A stretch of DNA of 64,000 nt from the NCBI GenBank assembly GCA_013400975.1, contig WBMZ01011776.1, positions 1-64,000 on the forward strand, given 5' to 3'. Below are positions 1 to 12,100 of the stretch, one piece after another. Numbering within the stretch: the stretch's first letter is position 1; every line of letters starts with the position of its first letter. Made by a program: the position numbers and the translations under genes. This DNA comes from Atrichornis clamosus (Eukaryota; Chordata; Aves; Passeriformes; Menuridae). The notes under the pieces were generated by a model. It ran no database searches. It had not been told where the DNA came from and was given only the letters and a program-made list of their open reading frames with translations.

Positions 1-160
1 GCCGCCCGGCCGCGCCGCCGCCGGCTTCGGCTTGCTCTGGCGCTGCGCCGGGCCGCCCCGCGGCTGCCACGGCTCCGCCGGCCCCGGCGGCTTCGGAGAC
101 ATCCCCTCCGGTTCCTGGCAGGTGAGCGCCTCCCCGCCGCGGCAGCCCCCGCCGCCTCTA
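1..160. promoter_or_regulatory. CpG-dense segment over LHFPL7 exon 1
   Basis: Very high density of CG dinucleotides (GCCGCC, CGCGCCGCC runs), which falls off sharply after about 160. Consistent with the 3' edge of a CpG island whose promoter lies left of the window. No TSS can be placed. Confidence 0.6.
2..121 (+). CDS. LHFPL7: LHFPL7 first visible coding exon (5'-partial)
   Basis: Frame starting at base 2 is open through 40 codons to TGG CAG followed by a consensus GTGAGC donor at 122, so the exon ends at a codon boundary (phase 0). Residues include GLLWRC, a second Cys about seven residues later, and IPSGSWQ. These fit the claudin-like loop 1 signature (FG--RC...C...F--IPS--W) that sits just before TM2 in LHFPL proteins. 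The exon is extremely GC- and CpG-rich and runs off the left edge, so its start codon and TM1 are not visible. The low-complexity Gly/Pro/Ala-rich sequence limits how firmly the exact residues can be matched, but phase and position relative to exon 2 are right for the family. Confidence 0.75.
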
Positions 161-3100
161 CCAGGCTGCCCGGCATCCCCCGTAACCTCCCCGACATCCC
201 AACTGCCCTTCACTGGACTCCCCGGCATCTCCCATCACCTCCCCGGCATCCCCCGTCACCTCCGCGGCATTCCCCGTCACCTCCCCGGCATCCCCCATCA
301 CTTCTCCTGCATCCCTCACTCCCTCCCCGGCATCCCCCCCTGCCTGCTTTGGGCACCCCGCTATCACCCCATCACCTCCTGGCATCCCTCCAGATCTGCT
401 CCAGGCTCTCTATCTCTCTGTTCTTCTCACGTCCCTAAGGTCTCTCGGTCATCACCCCATCACCCCCTGTCTTCCAGACCTGCTCCAGCATCCCTGTCCT
501 GCCCTGAGCACCCCAGACATCCCCTACATCCCCCCTGCTGCCCTCGAGCATCCCCTGCATCTCCTCGTGCTGCCCTCCAGCATCCTTCTCATCCTCTGCA
601 TCCCACATGTCCTGCCTCTGAGCATCTCCTCAGCATGCCTTGGGTATCCCTGTGGGATCACGTCCCTCTTTGGAATGCTTGGCTGTTCTTGGGAACAGCA
701 TGGAAACCTCGTGCCGGTGTGGTGGTCAGTGCAACCCGAGCGTGGCCGCAGTGACACGTCCCAGCCGTGGCCCCGGCAGTGCCACAGGTCTGACCCGGCC
801 ACCCTTCCCTGACAGGGTCCCAAATCCCTCCCACCCGCCCGGGCAGGCTCCTGCGTGGCTGTGCGGGTGCGGGTCGGGGCAGAAGCTGGAGATGTTTCTG
901 TGCTTCCCAAAGGGGCATTGAGCATCACTTGCCGGCTGAGTTTGCCGTGCGGGAGGGAGCAAAGAGGTGGCTGAAACCGCTGCCCCTGGGACACGTGGAT
1001 CCAGAGATCGAGCTTGGATGTGGGGGACTGTGGTCGTCCCCCTGCGCGGCCACCCGGGGTGATGCCCGTGCCAGGCTTTGGGAAAGAAGGAGGTCAAGAC
1101 CTCCCCTTTTGCCCCATGGGTTGCTGTGGGGGTTGTGTGATGTCCCAGGGTGACAAAGAGCCGCCTGTCACACTGGGTGTGTGCAGGGACCACACAAAGC
1201 CCGGCCCCGGCATCCCACCACCCTCCTGCCCCTGCCCTTTCTTCCTCCCCTCCCTTCATTCTTAGCTTCTTACCCCGGGGTTGTGAGTGTGATTTCATTG
1301 CCTCTGCTAAGGACACACGAGCTTGGACTTGCTCCGGGTCACTATGTCACAGAGTTCCCAAAACCAGGACTGCATCCCCGGGAGGTTGTGGCTGTGCCCG
1401 GCACAAAGGGTGTCAGCAGTTGGATTTCTCAGCCTGCCATGGAGCTGCGCTGTTATCTCTTCCAGGACACCGGGTCTGCGTGTGATTGCTTAAATCCCAT
1501 CACGGTCCTTAAAATTGGCATTAAAGACAAATATTGTGAATTGCAAAGAAAAGAACCAGCTGTATAAACTCCTTCCTATTTATATAAAAAGGTGCAAAAA
1601 TGCTCTTGTTTCCATGGGCTGGCCTTTGTTCAGATGTTTTTGCAAATGTGATGCAGATAAGCACTTCCAAGTAATAACAAACTTTAAAGATAAGAGCGAA
1701 GCTCAGCAGTGACTCATTTGTACAAGCTTCAGCCTCTGAAAACATTGAGATCCAGAATATAACACAGCCCAAAGTCTCAGAGCTTCTCAGCTTGGGCTGT
1801 GGAAGCGATGAATAATTACGGTACTGAGCAGAGTTTACAGGACATTTTGGTGACATGACCATGTCACCTTTATTAAAACCACTCAAATAATTCATGAACA
1901 ACGAACAGTGCGGATGCTTTCACAGCAAAGTGCTCCCCTACCAGCTTTCTGCCATGATGAGGGGGAGAATACCTGTTGTGATGGTTATTTGATGGGCTGG
2001 AATATAATAAAATAATCCTGACAGCTTTGCTGAGGCAGGCGACAGCTTTGGCTTTCTTGCATGAGCAGCCCCTGAGCCCGCACGCCTCGGTGCTCAGCAC
2101 GGGGGGAGCCGGGTGCTGGGAACCCTGTCCACGAGTTCAGGCAGGAGATTTCTCTCTGTTTTGGAGATATGGGGAAATCGTGGCTCTTTTGCTTTGCTTT
2201 CAGAACTCTTACATTCGTTTCCAATCTTTCAAGCAATCTGCTGGGCAGCTTTTTCTTTAAATGAAAGCCATGAGTCAAAAGAGGACAGGAATCCGGGAGC
2301 TCCTGGAAACAGCCCCCAGCGTTTTCTGGAGTGGTGTTTGCTGGCAGCAGGGTGAGAGCTGCGGCTGCCGGGGGCAAAGGGAGCAAAAGCTGATGCTGGG
2401 CTCAGGAGCTCTTCTGGAGTGAAGCTGGTGGCACATCTGGGGGGATGCTGAGAGCACATCTAGGGGGATGCTGAGAGCACATCTGGGCGGATGCTGAGAG
2501 CACACCTGGGGAGGGTGCCCACCTGCAGCGCACAGGGGTGGGAGCAGCCCGCAGCCGGGATGTCCATCCCTGGGGAACATTGTTCTTTTTGTTTCCTGCA
2601 ATGGGCAGGCTCAGTGCTGTTCCAGTGCTTCCCTGCTCAAATGTGCCGATTTGTTGAAGGGGAGGGGGAGCGTTCAGTCCTGCAAATGATCGTTAATGCC
2701 AGTTGTGTGTGCACTTGGGGGATTATGTTAATCATGCTACAAATGATGCTTTGAATCATGTCTGGAGGTTAATTAACATGCCTTTCTTCTCTTAAGAGGA
2801 CCTTCATGTCTGCTTAGAGTTGCTGGCTTTTTTCTGCTTCCTTTCATAATTACTTTGCAAGCTCTCTAATATCATGGGTACCTTTAATTTAACCCTGTCA
2901 GTGCTCAGCCTGCTGAGGCTTTGCACTGTGCTCAGCATCATGATGGTTATTTGATGGGGTGGAATATAATAAAATATCCCTGATGGCTGGAGATGTTGTG
3001 GATAGGCTGAGACCTTGCAGGAGCTGATGGAAACTAGAAAGGATCTGGCTGGAGCCGGAGAGGAGAAAGGATGGTGATGGTGATACTGCCCAGCCAATTT

Positions 3101-6100
3101 ATGAGTGAGGCCCTTACACAGACAATTAATGGAAAGCAGGATCTGTTGTGGCAGGACTTGGAGCTGTGAGGGCTGGAGAGAGACATTCCAAGGGGTGCAA
3201 GGCACCATAGGGAGTGGGTATTGCTCTTGGGAGGCCAGTTGGAAAAAACAGGTGAACTTTTGAGGTCTGAGCTGTTTCATTGCATCTCACTACTTTTCCT
3301 TTTTCTGGTGCCAGATCACTCTGTGCTTATGTGTACGTGCAGAATAGTGCTTCATCCTTAGCTAATTTATTTTCTCTTTCAGTGGGAGCATTTGGCTCAT
3401 GGGTTCCTGTCTCAGTGCTGCACTTCGGAAGCTAGTGCTGCCACATTTCAAATTTCTATTTTTATTTTTCCAGATAGTCTCCAATTATTTTCAGGCTTTG
3501 CCAAGCATGTAATCTAAAATAACAAAGAAGCTGATCAGCCCATGATATTCAGGTTAAAATCACATGGACCATTTGCCTATGGAGACAGTGATGCTGTGCT
3601 GGAGCAGAGCCCAAAATAACCTGCTGAGGACAGGGGGGAGGCTTTGCACAGCCCCAGCAGTTCCTTGTGTGGGTTCTTCCTGGCTCTTCAAGCAGGACTT
3701 GAAAAGATTCAGGAAAGCTTAGGGAAAATGTACAGTAAACCTGCTTACCCTTTTATTAGGAAATGCTGAAGGGTTTCATAAATCTTCGTTGCTGGTTTCT
3801 CACCACGTCAGTTCATCCCTGGGTCCCTGATGTCATCTAGGGTTTGCCCACTGGGGCCAGGTTTGCAGAGTAGTTATGCAGCAGCCCTGATCCCAGTGAA
3901 AAAGCACGTGGGGTGCTGGTGGAGATGGGAAGAAATCTGTCACGTTGTGGAAAATCTGTCACTCCTCTTCCAGCACAGGCTCTGGAACAAGGGAGAGATG
4001 AGCACTGGGGAGTCCCAGCTTGCAGTGTGACCCAAGCAGGAACTTGTGTGTGTGTGCTGGCTCTTGGGCAGAGCCTGCTCTACTTCCAGAGTCATGTATC
4101 AGCTAGCACATTAATTTGGGATTATTAAGAAATCAACTTTTAGCTCCTCATCCTAAGAACTTCCCAAGAGACCAGACTGTCTAGTAGTCCAGTTCATTTT
4201 TAATTGCACTTACACAACCTTGGCGAGAGTTGTAAGTGCTAAGTGTAAGGAATTCTTGACATCACCACCTTCTTCTTCATGCACATTACCTTGCAGCAGA
4301 CTCTATCTCCTTTCATCAGCCACCCAGAATTTTTTGACCTATATTAACAGGACAGAAAATACCTGGTGTTGGGAAAATCTGTAATTCCTGGGCTGTGGTC
4401 CAACGTTTCAGTGGCCAAGTCACAAACTGTCACCAGGACTCACTGACCAGTGACCACCACTAAGCTGGGCTGAAAGGGTGCTGAGACAGGACCAGCTTAA
4501 GGGTGGGCCATGGGAGGTCAAGTTGATTGAAAATGCAGACAGGCTGCTCTCAGGATTAGTTCTATCCACTGCTCTCAAAGGGAGATGGAAGCTGCTTTGC
4601 TTAAACAAAGAGGTGGGTGTCAGCCCCAGGCTGCAGGGCTCAGCTGAGATGTGGCCACTCCTGCCAGTGGTGGTCAGGTCACACGGGGTCACCTGCCCAA
4701 CAAACAGTCCTGAACCCTGGGCCTTGGGAAGGCCTGGGTGCATCAGAGACATTTTGGGGTGAGCGCTGCATTCCCCCTTTCCAGGGCCCAGAGCAGAGTC
4801 TGGCACAGGGTGGCAGGGAGATGGCAGGGACATTTTGACAGTGGGACATTCCCTCCATCCTCCTGAGGCTGCAAGTCCCTCTCCCTTCAGGCTCCTCCAC
4901 TGGCTGTGTGAGGAAAAGCCAGATGGGAGAGTGGTGTGACCTGCGGGGCATTCCCTGGCCAAGGCAATGAGCACGGCTTTGCTGCCAGCGCCAGGAAAGG
5001 GCTTATCCCAGGGAAGGATAATAACAGAGTGAGGGTAAGAAGGGCTGATCTGGTACCCAGCGACAGTTCACTGCTTGCTGCCTAATTAAAATTTCATTAA
5101 GTTGGTTCCCATCCCTTGATGGAGGTCACAGGCACACCATTGATGTGCTAATGTCTTACTTTTTCCCTTTTTTCCCCTCTTTCACCACTATCCATCATCC
5201 TCTTAGATAAAGCAGTGCCATTAAGAACTGCTTTCCAGCATCCCCAGATGCAATGGCACTGAAAGAGAGACAGCCATAATTCACCAGACATATTATCTGT
5301 CTCTTATTTTCTCTCTAATTAAAAAAAAAAAAAGGGTGGGGTTTTTTTTCCTTTCACCCCTTTGAATCAGTTCGGGCATTAACCCCTCTGGTGTTTTGTT
5401 GAGTAACCTGATTAGCTGAAAAGTGGAAAAGTGGCTTGGAAGGCCAGGACTGACTGAGCTTTGTCTTGGTGGAGGTGGTGCTGAATTTTGTGCAAAAGCA
5501 GCTAATTCTGGGCTTGGGAGAGGCACCCCCTGAGCATGGTGTGGTGTGGGCAGGTCCCCATCCACCAAACCCTGCGATTGAACGGGAAGAAATGAGGGCT
5601 GGAGCCTCCTTTCCTCCTCTGCATCCCTGTGTCCCATCCCAAAACATCCCGGCTCGGGGGATTGAGACGTCAGCCTGGAGCTCTGTGTTACTGCCGGGCT
5701 GGTTTGAGGATGGGATAACGCTGGGCACTTCCCAGCGCTCCTGGGCAGGAGGTGTCATTTGCATGGGAGCAGGATGGAGAGGGACGATCAGATAGGAAGG
5801 AGAAAGCTCTCAGATGGCGCCAAAAGGAAGGTAATTGCCGGGGAGGAGAAGCTGAGGATGTGTGGGATCCTCTTCCTGGCCGTCGCTTTAATGCCGAGCA
5901 GATGGCGGATGTTTGTTTCTGTGACTCGTGTGGGGGAAATACGAACAAGCTGCGAGGCTCGATCCACCCACCCCGCGCACGCAGCGTCTCCCGGGGAGCT
6001 CGGCGCCTCTCCTGTGCCCAGGGGGAGATTCCTGGGTTTTACCGAGGTCCCCGGCACCTCCGCCCAAGGAGAAGGCAGAGAAGGCACTGCCCACACGTGC

Positions 6101-9100
6101 ATTGGCCTCCTCGGTCCCTGCCAACACTGCTGCAAATCCCAAAGCTCAGATCCCCGCTCAGCACCTCCACCAAGCACTGATTTGGTTTTTTAACAAAGTT
6201 AAAATCTTGGCGTCCATTCGGTTTCTACTTCTCTAGGTAGAGCACTATCCAGTTTAACCCCAAAACATACTCCCATAAGGAATATTTAATCACACAGAGT
6301 TCTGATATGAAAGGGCTCAATTTAAAAATGAAAATTGTTTGATTAATTTTGCCCCCTCTTCTCTTACCGTTGACTTTACAGTTCTTCTCCAGCTCATTTG
6401 GGGTTTCTCAGACATTTTCTGTCTCAACAGACACCCCCAGAACACCAGACATGCTGTGACCTTCACTTTCTTTTTCGCACTGAGCCTGTGGCTTTATTTC
6501 CTAGTTATTTAGGGTATTTATTTTCTGCCCCTATTTCCAGAGATGCTCAAACATCTGAGCAGTCTGTAACCTGTTCCTCAGCTACTGCTCTGGGTACCAC
6601 AGGACCCATCCAGAATGGCAGCTGTTGGGGGTGGTCAAGCACCAATTAACACATTGCATTAATAAACTAATGTGCATTGTGGTGTGACCCAGTTCACAGG
6701 ACGGGATGGCAGGAGCTTTGGCAGCTTGGTTTATCTTGGTTATCAGCTGACCCAAACACCAGGTACGGTTTCTAAGCACTAAAACAACAGACTGGACAGT
6801 TTTTTCTCCCTTCACCCTTCCTGCTTTAAGCTATAAAGCCCATGCTGGCTTCAAAAGATGAGTTAACTTTAAAAAAGTTTTCATTAGGAATATTAAGGAA
6901 TTTTTCCCAGGATGGTCATTAAGTGATATTTTAATTTTGATTTTTTTGGTGAATGAAACAGCATCTTCAGCAGATTTATTGCTCAGTGAATGGCACAGCC
7001 ATGGTGCATGTCAGACCTGTAAAACATTAAAATAACAGGCAGGGGATTGTTGTTAATCGGAATTTATTATGCTGTATAAAGGCATATTTACAGTCCCACC
7101 AGGGGACGATTAATTTGTTTGGGGATAAACAATTAATCTCCCTGGGAGTGAGAGCAGAAAATCTGACATGGTTTTATGTCTTTTCCCAACGTGGCAGAGG
7201 CAGGATTGCTCACAGCCCCAGGCTGCTGGACTCCCCAGCGGGGTCTCCCTGGCACCAACGGGGGTCTGCAATGCCCAGGATGGGCAGCCCTGCTCCTCCC
7301 TGGCAGGATTTGCACTGGGAGCTGTGCTCTTTGCTGGGATGAATGGGCTTTTTCCTGCCCCTACCTGAGCTGGGCTCTCACAGGCAGCCTCCTGTATCCT
7401 GGTTATTCCCCCCGCCCTGTCTATTTTTGGGTTTCAGCCTTTGCATCTGTTTCCTGCATCCTCTCCTTTCTGCTCAAGATGAAACAGGAGCAAACAGGGT
7501 GGAGAGAGGGAGGTACTGCACAGTAGGAAGGAGAGAATTTTAACTGCTATTCTTTGGTACCTTTGCTCCATGGACTTCTTCAAACTTAAGCCTTATTATT
7601 TTTCTTTGGAAGCAGCTGTTTGATCTGCAGGAGCAACTCCAGTACAGGGCAGGAGCACTTGGGATAATTCCCAGCTGAGGCCCTGGAAAGGTTATGACAA
7701 AAGCCAAATTTCTGGTTTCCAAGAGCATATCCAGTGTTTTGTGAGGTAATGTCAACCTGCACCTTGTGTACAGGCAGCTCTGGCTGTGGTGTCCCAGCAT
7801 CATGTGGGAGCCAGACCAAGACCACCTGTGTGCCCTTTTCTGCTGTCACCTGTTTTGGGGCAGCTGTGCCCCTGCCATCCTGTGTGCCCATTCAGTGGCT
7901 CAGGATTCCTGGCCCACGTGGCAGAAACCAAACCTCACCATTTACCTACACCTATTGCCCACATGAATTTTCTCACATTTATTCACAGTGAGACCTTTGT
8001 TCCCTTTGCCAAGGCCTGGTTGCATTTGGTGGGGTTTTGGCCACCACTGTGCACATCAGGGTGTTGCCAACTCTGAGACCCCTCAGTCTTGTTCCCAAAC
8101 CCTGATGACAGCTCCCAAACCAGACCAGCTCTTCTGTCAGTGTAACACTCACCTGCATCTGTCCTCTTTATGCCTTTTTTTTCCATCACTTTGTCCTGAA
8201 AAACACCTTCTCACCTCTCCATTGGGATTGGCAGTCTGAGAGCTCATTGGTTGTGTTCAACAGGAGCTGTGAATTTTTAGGGGATCTGAGCTACCACAAT
8301 TAAGGAGAACCTAGATCATTAAAAATAATATCCTTCACACAAGAGAGGAACCAGCCTTCTTCACAAGACCCCTTTCTGCTGAAAAATTCATCGCTCTAAA
8401 TAATTAATGGTCCTCGCAAAGGAGGATGGTTTTGCTGGGCGGAAGGTGAAATGCAGACTCCAGGCAGAGTAATCCTTTTTTTTTGTTGTGAATCCACATT
8501 TCCTGGCCATGCTGCTGCCCTGGGAGCAGTGGGGAGCAGGGCTGTGGCTGCTCTCCCCGTGGGGCCCTGGGCTGGGAGGATGTCTGTGCAATGGGGTCAC
8601 ATCCCATCCCATCCCATCCCGTCCCATCCCGTCCCGTCCCGTCCCGTCCCGTCCCGTCCNGTCCCGTCCCGTCCTGTCCCGTCCCGTCCTGTCCCGTCCC
8701 GTCCCCTCCCAAACCCCATGGTGTACAGACAGGGCAGGGGACTGGTCCCTGCTGGGGGTGTCCCGACCTCCCATCTCAAGCCCTGAAGCAGCACTTGGTC
8801 TGTTCAGGTCTCAGTGGCTTGGGAGGCTCTGGAGAGGAGCAGATATCCCTGCTGCCACAGTCCCTGCTGGAACAGCCTCTCCATTTTTCCGGGTAGCTGT
8901 TTGCACTGCTGTTCCTTTTACATTGCATGTCAGGAACTAATTTATTGCTGGGACAGCATTTGCATTGCTTAGTGCATAAATAGGCTATAAATAAGATGCT
9001 GATTTCTAATCACTGCACAGCACCAGGAGAAGTGCTCATACCAGGCTGTCAGGTAGTGCCCACAGTCCCCTGGCCTGTCCCTTGCCAGCACCAGTGTGTC

Positions 9101-12100
9101 CCTTCTTGGAGCAGTGGCAGCTCCTGGGCAGAACCCTGCAGGCAGTGGCTGTGTCACCCAGCACCAGCCAGGCCAGCTCCTAAAAACCAACTCAGCAGTA
9201 AATAACAGAGGTAGATGTAGGGCAGTGCCAGACTTGTGGGGCAGCACCACTAATGGGAGGGGTTTTTTAGCTGTTTGCACCCCCATAGGCATCACAGGGT
9301 AAATCAAATTCCCCTTTCCCTGCTCAGCCTGCCTGTGGTTCCTGCAGGATAACTTACATTTAGCAGATTCTTTATCCCTGATTTGTGACCTCTTTGGTGA
9401 GGGAGGACAAATGGAAACATGTACTGGGGCTTGTTCCTGTAGTGACCATGGCTATCCAAAAGCTCAAATAAAGGGGGAAAAATAAAAAAGGAAAATTGGG
9501 CATTGCTAACCAGAATGTCTCAGCAGGACAAGAGGGCTGGATGAGGGTGGAAGTGGGACCTGACCTCCTCAGGGCAGCTCCCACACAGGTTATAAAAGTC
9601 AGGCTCATCAGGAGGATGGGAATGAGACCTGTCTTAGAGCTGTGCTGCTTTAGGCAGCTGAGGTAGATGTTACTGCAGGGTGACTCACCAGAGCCAGAAG
9701 CATTCCGTGGAATTTCTGTGAAATGACAGGAGTTGACGTGGCTGCAGCAATGCTGGGACTGAGGTGTCCTCACGCTCTCTGAACACTGTCAAGAGCTGGG
9801 TGCTGGAGGGTCACAGGCCCCCTCACTGCCCCTGGCCACACTGTGCCCGTGGCTGGGCTGGCACATGTCCCTGGCAGAATGGGGACCACCTCACTGCCAG
9901 TGCCATCCCGTTGGCAGAGGTGGAGATGTCACCTGCAATGGGGACAGAAACAGCAACAGTGCAGTGACTGGGTGCCTGTAGCCAAGGGTGAGCTGTTTTG
10001 CCATAAATTAGTGCTTTTCCAAGTTTTTAGGCTGCTGGAGGTGATCTGGGCTGGGGGTGGGAGCACCTGCCATGTCAGCAGAGCTGCAATGAGAGCAGCA
10101 GTGGGATCCCCACCATGAAGCAGCAGTGACAAAATACATCCTCACTGTGGGCACCATCTCGAGATCCATTTCAGCTCTCAGTGGAGGCACTGACACACCA
10201 CAGACATCTAATGGCACTTGTCTTAGTGACGTGGCCCTTCATGCATGTAACACACTTGCTATTATCACTACAGCCTGAACACCAATCAGCTCTGGGACTA
10301 GGTGATGGGTGAAACGTGGGCTCAAGGCTTCACAGTGAATTTAAGCAACAGAAAGTGGAAGGGAAAAGGTGGGAGAAGCCGCCCGTGACAGGGCTCCACT
10401 TCCCACTTCCAGAAGGGGGATTTGTGGGGAGGTGTGGCAGGGATGGTGGTGGGGTGACCTTGCTGACAGCCCTGTGTCCTTTCAGACGAGCGCCGTGCTG
10501 TGTGCAGGTGGCTGTGCCCTGCTGGCCCTCAGCTCCCTGCTGGCCATCGTGGCTGTCCTGCTGCCCGGCGGAGCCTGCGAGCGCCGAGTCTGCACCCTGG
10601 CAGGATACATGCAGACAGCAGCAGGCAAGTGATGGGGACCCTGCTCTTTGGGGTGGGAAGATGGGGTGTCTGTTCATGGCATCTCGGAGCTCAGCAGCCT
10701 GAGGAGCTTGCAAACCCTAATTAACAGTGGGAGAAAAGCAAGTGGCCCTTCAGTTTAGTGACTGCCTCCTGCATCCATCTGTATAAAATCTATGGAACAC
10801 CACCTCCAAGGAGATACACAGGTCTGTGGCAGAGCCTGGGCTGCAGTCCCACTCACTGCCCCCATCTCAGGATCTTGTAGGACAGAGGGCTGTGGTGAGT
10901 GGTGGAGACCAGGCTATCTGCTGGCAGGGTGCTGCTGCACCTCCTGGGGTCTTGTAGATGCCTCCTGTGAAGTGTCCAGTTCCATCTTTGTGGTTAAGCC
11001 TCTGGAGCAGTTTCCCTCTCTGAGCTTTACATCTGAGACAGCTGGTTGCCCAACCTGTCCTGTATCTTCCCCAGCCTCCCTAAGCTGCCCTCTTGACGCT
11101 GCATCCACTTAAAATTACATTGCAATTGCCTACACTTCTGCCTCAGGGGAGTGCTAGTGCAGAGGGAAAAGGCAGGAAGCTGGGGAAGGTCTGTCCTGGT
11201 GCTGCCCTCCCTGTGGAGGGACAACCCCACTGGAGACTGGTCACCACAGCAGGGAGCCATGTCGCTGTGAGCTGAAGTGTTGGAACAAACCACCCCAACT
11301 GGACGTGAGCCATGACAGGAGATTAAATTGCCCCTTCAAGTCTGTGCCTGAGAATAAACCCCTTTCCTTGGAGAAATTCTCAGGACCAGCCAGGCTTTGT
11401 TATCTGACTGGAAGCATTCAAGCTGCTTTGGGGGGAAATCTTGTTACATGCTCTCCTCAGCAGGGCTTATCCCACGGGAGCCGACTTGGGACAGATGGAG
11501 GAGCCTGCCCTGTTGGCCATGGCTGCTCCAGCTCAGCCTGGCTGTGGATCCACAGACAGCTGCTTGTGCCTGTCCCCTTCTCCCACTTTGGAGATTCCCA
11601 TCACCCCTCTCTGCTGGCTGCAGCCAAAGGATCCCCTGGGTGCAGGACAGAGGCTGGAGGAGTCCCACGGCAGCAGAGCTCATCTCCAGCTCAGGGATGG
11701 GTCACTGGGAAGTGGCCCAGGGGATAATTGGGATGGGAAGGGGTAACCCCACATTACCTTTGCCTGGGGGTGGCACATCCTTGCTCTGTCTGGCTCTGCA
11801 ACGAGACAAGCAGATACAAAGCAAAGGATTAGGAAGAGTCCCTGGAAAGGAAACTGACTGTGGCAGATAAATACAAATGAGGCGCTCCGAGGGGTTCTGG
11901 TAATATTGAACAGGCTGTAAATAAACTGTAGGCTCTAAGCGTTATTGACAAATGAAAATTTACTGGGGACGTTCAAGCAAGCTAATGGGTTGCTTTAAAC
12001 CCTGGCATTGCCTGCTAAGCATTTTGTCTTGTGCTTTTTAATTTTGTGCACTGTGGATTAATTCCCATTCAGAGCCAGGCAGCCCTGAGTCAACAGAATT

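Larger units (their letters stand above)
122..10485 (+). other. LHFPL7 intron between loop-1 exon and TM2 exon
   Basis: 10.4-kb intron, GTGAGC donor and CTTTCAG acceptor. The first 1.5 kb is GC-rich and contains a 21-bp minisatellite. Further on are a 43-bp direct repeat pair, a 23-bp minisatellite and a GTCCC array, each listed separately. Open frames in it (for example 4974-4420 minus, 136-200 codons in the GC-rich part) have no recognisable domains and are attributable to composition. An AT-rich block around 6880-7140 is dense in ATTA motifs. Confidence 0.8.

Noticed and set aside
32..754. 240-codon plus-strand frame running from exon 1 into the intron
   Set aside because: Only the part to 121 is exon; after the GTGAGC donor it reads through the 21-bp minisatellite and gives Pro/His/Ser repeats.
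4420..4974. 184-codon minus-strand open frame in the first intron
   Set aside because: GC-rich composition suppresses stops; no domain, no family resemblance, several overlapping frames are equally open.
8388..8940. Open frames on both strands over the GTCCC array (Arg/Pro/Ser or Gly/Arg/Asp repeats)
   Set aside because: A 5-bp repeat lacking stop triplets is open in every frame; no coding meaning.
10625..10634. GT donor at 10629 for LHFPL7 exon 2
   Set aside because: Would carry two bases and put exon 3 out of frame; its context is also poorer than CAG/GCAAGT.
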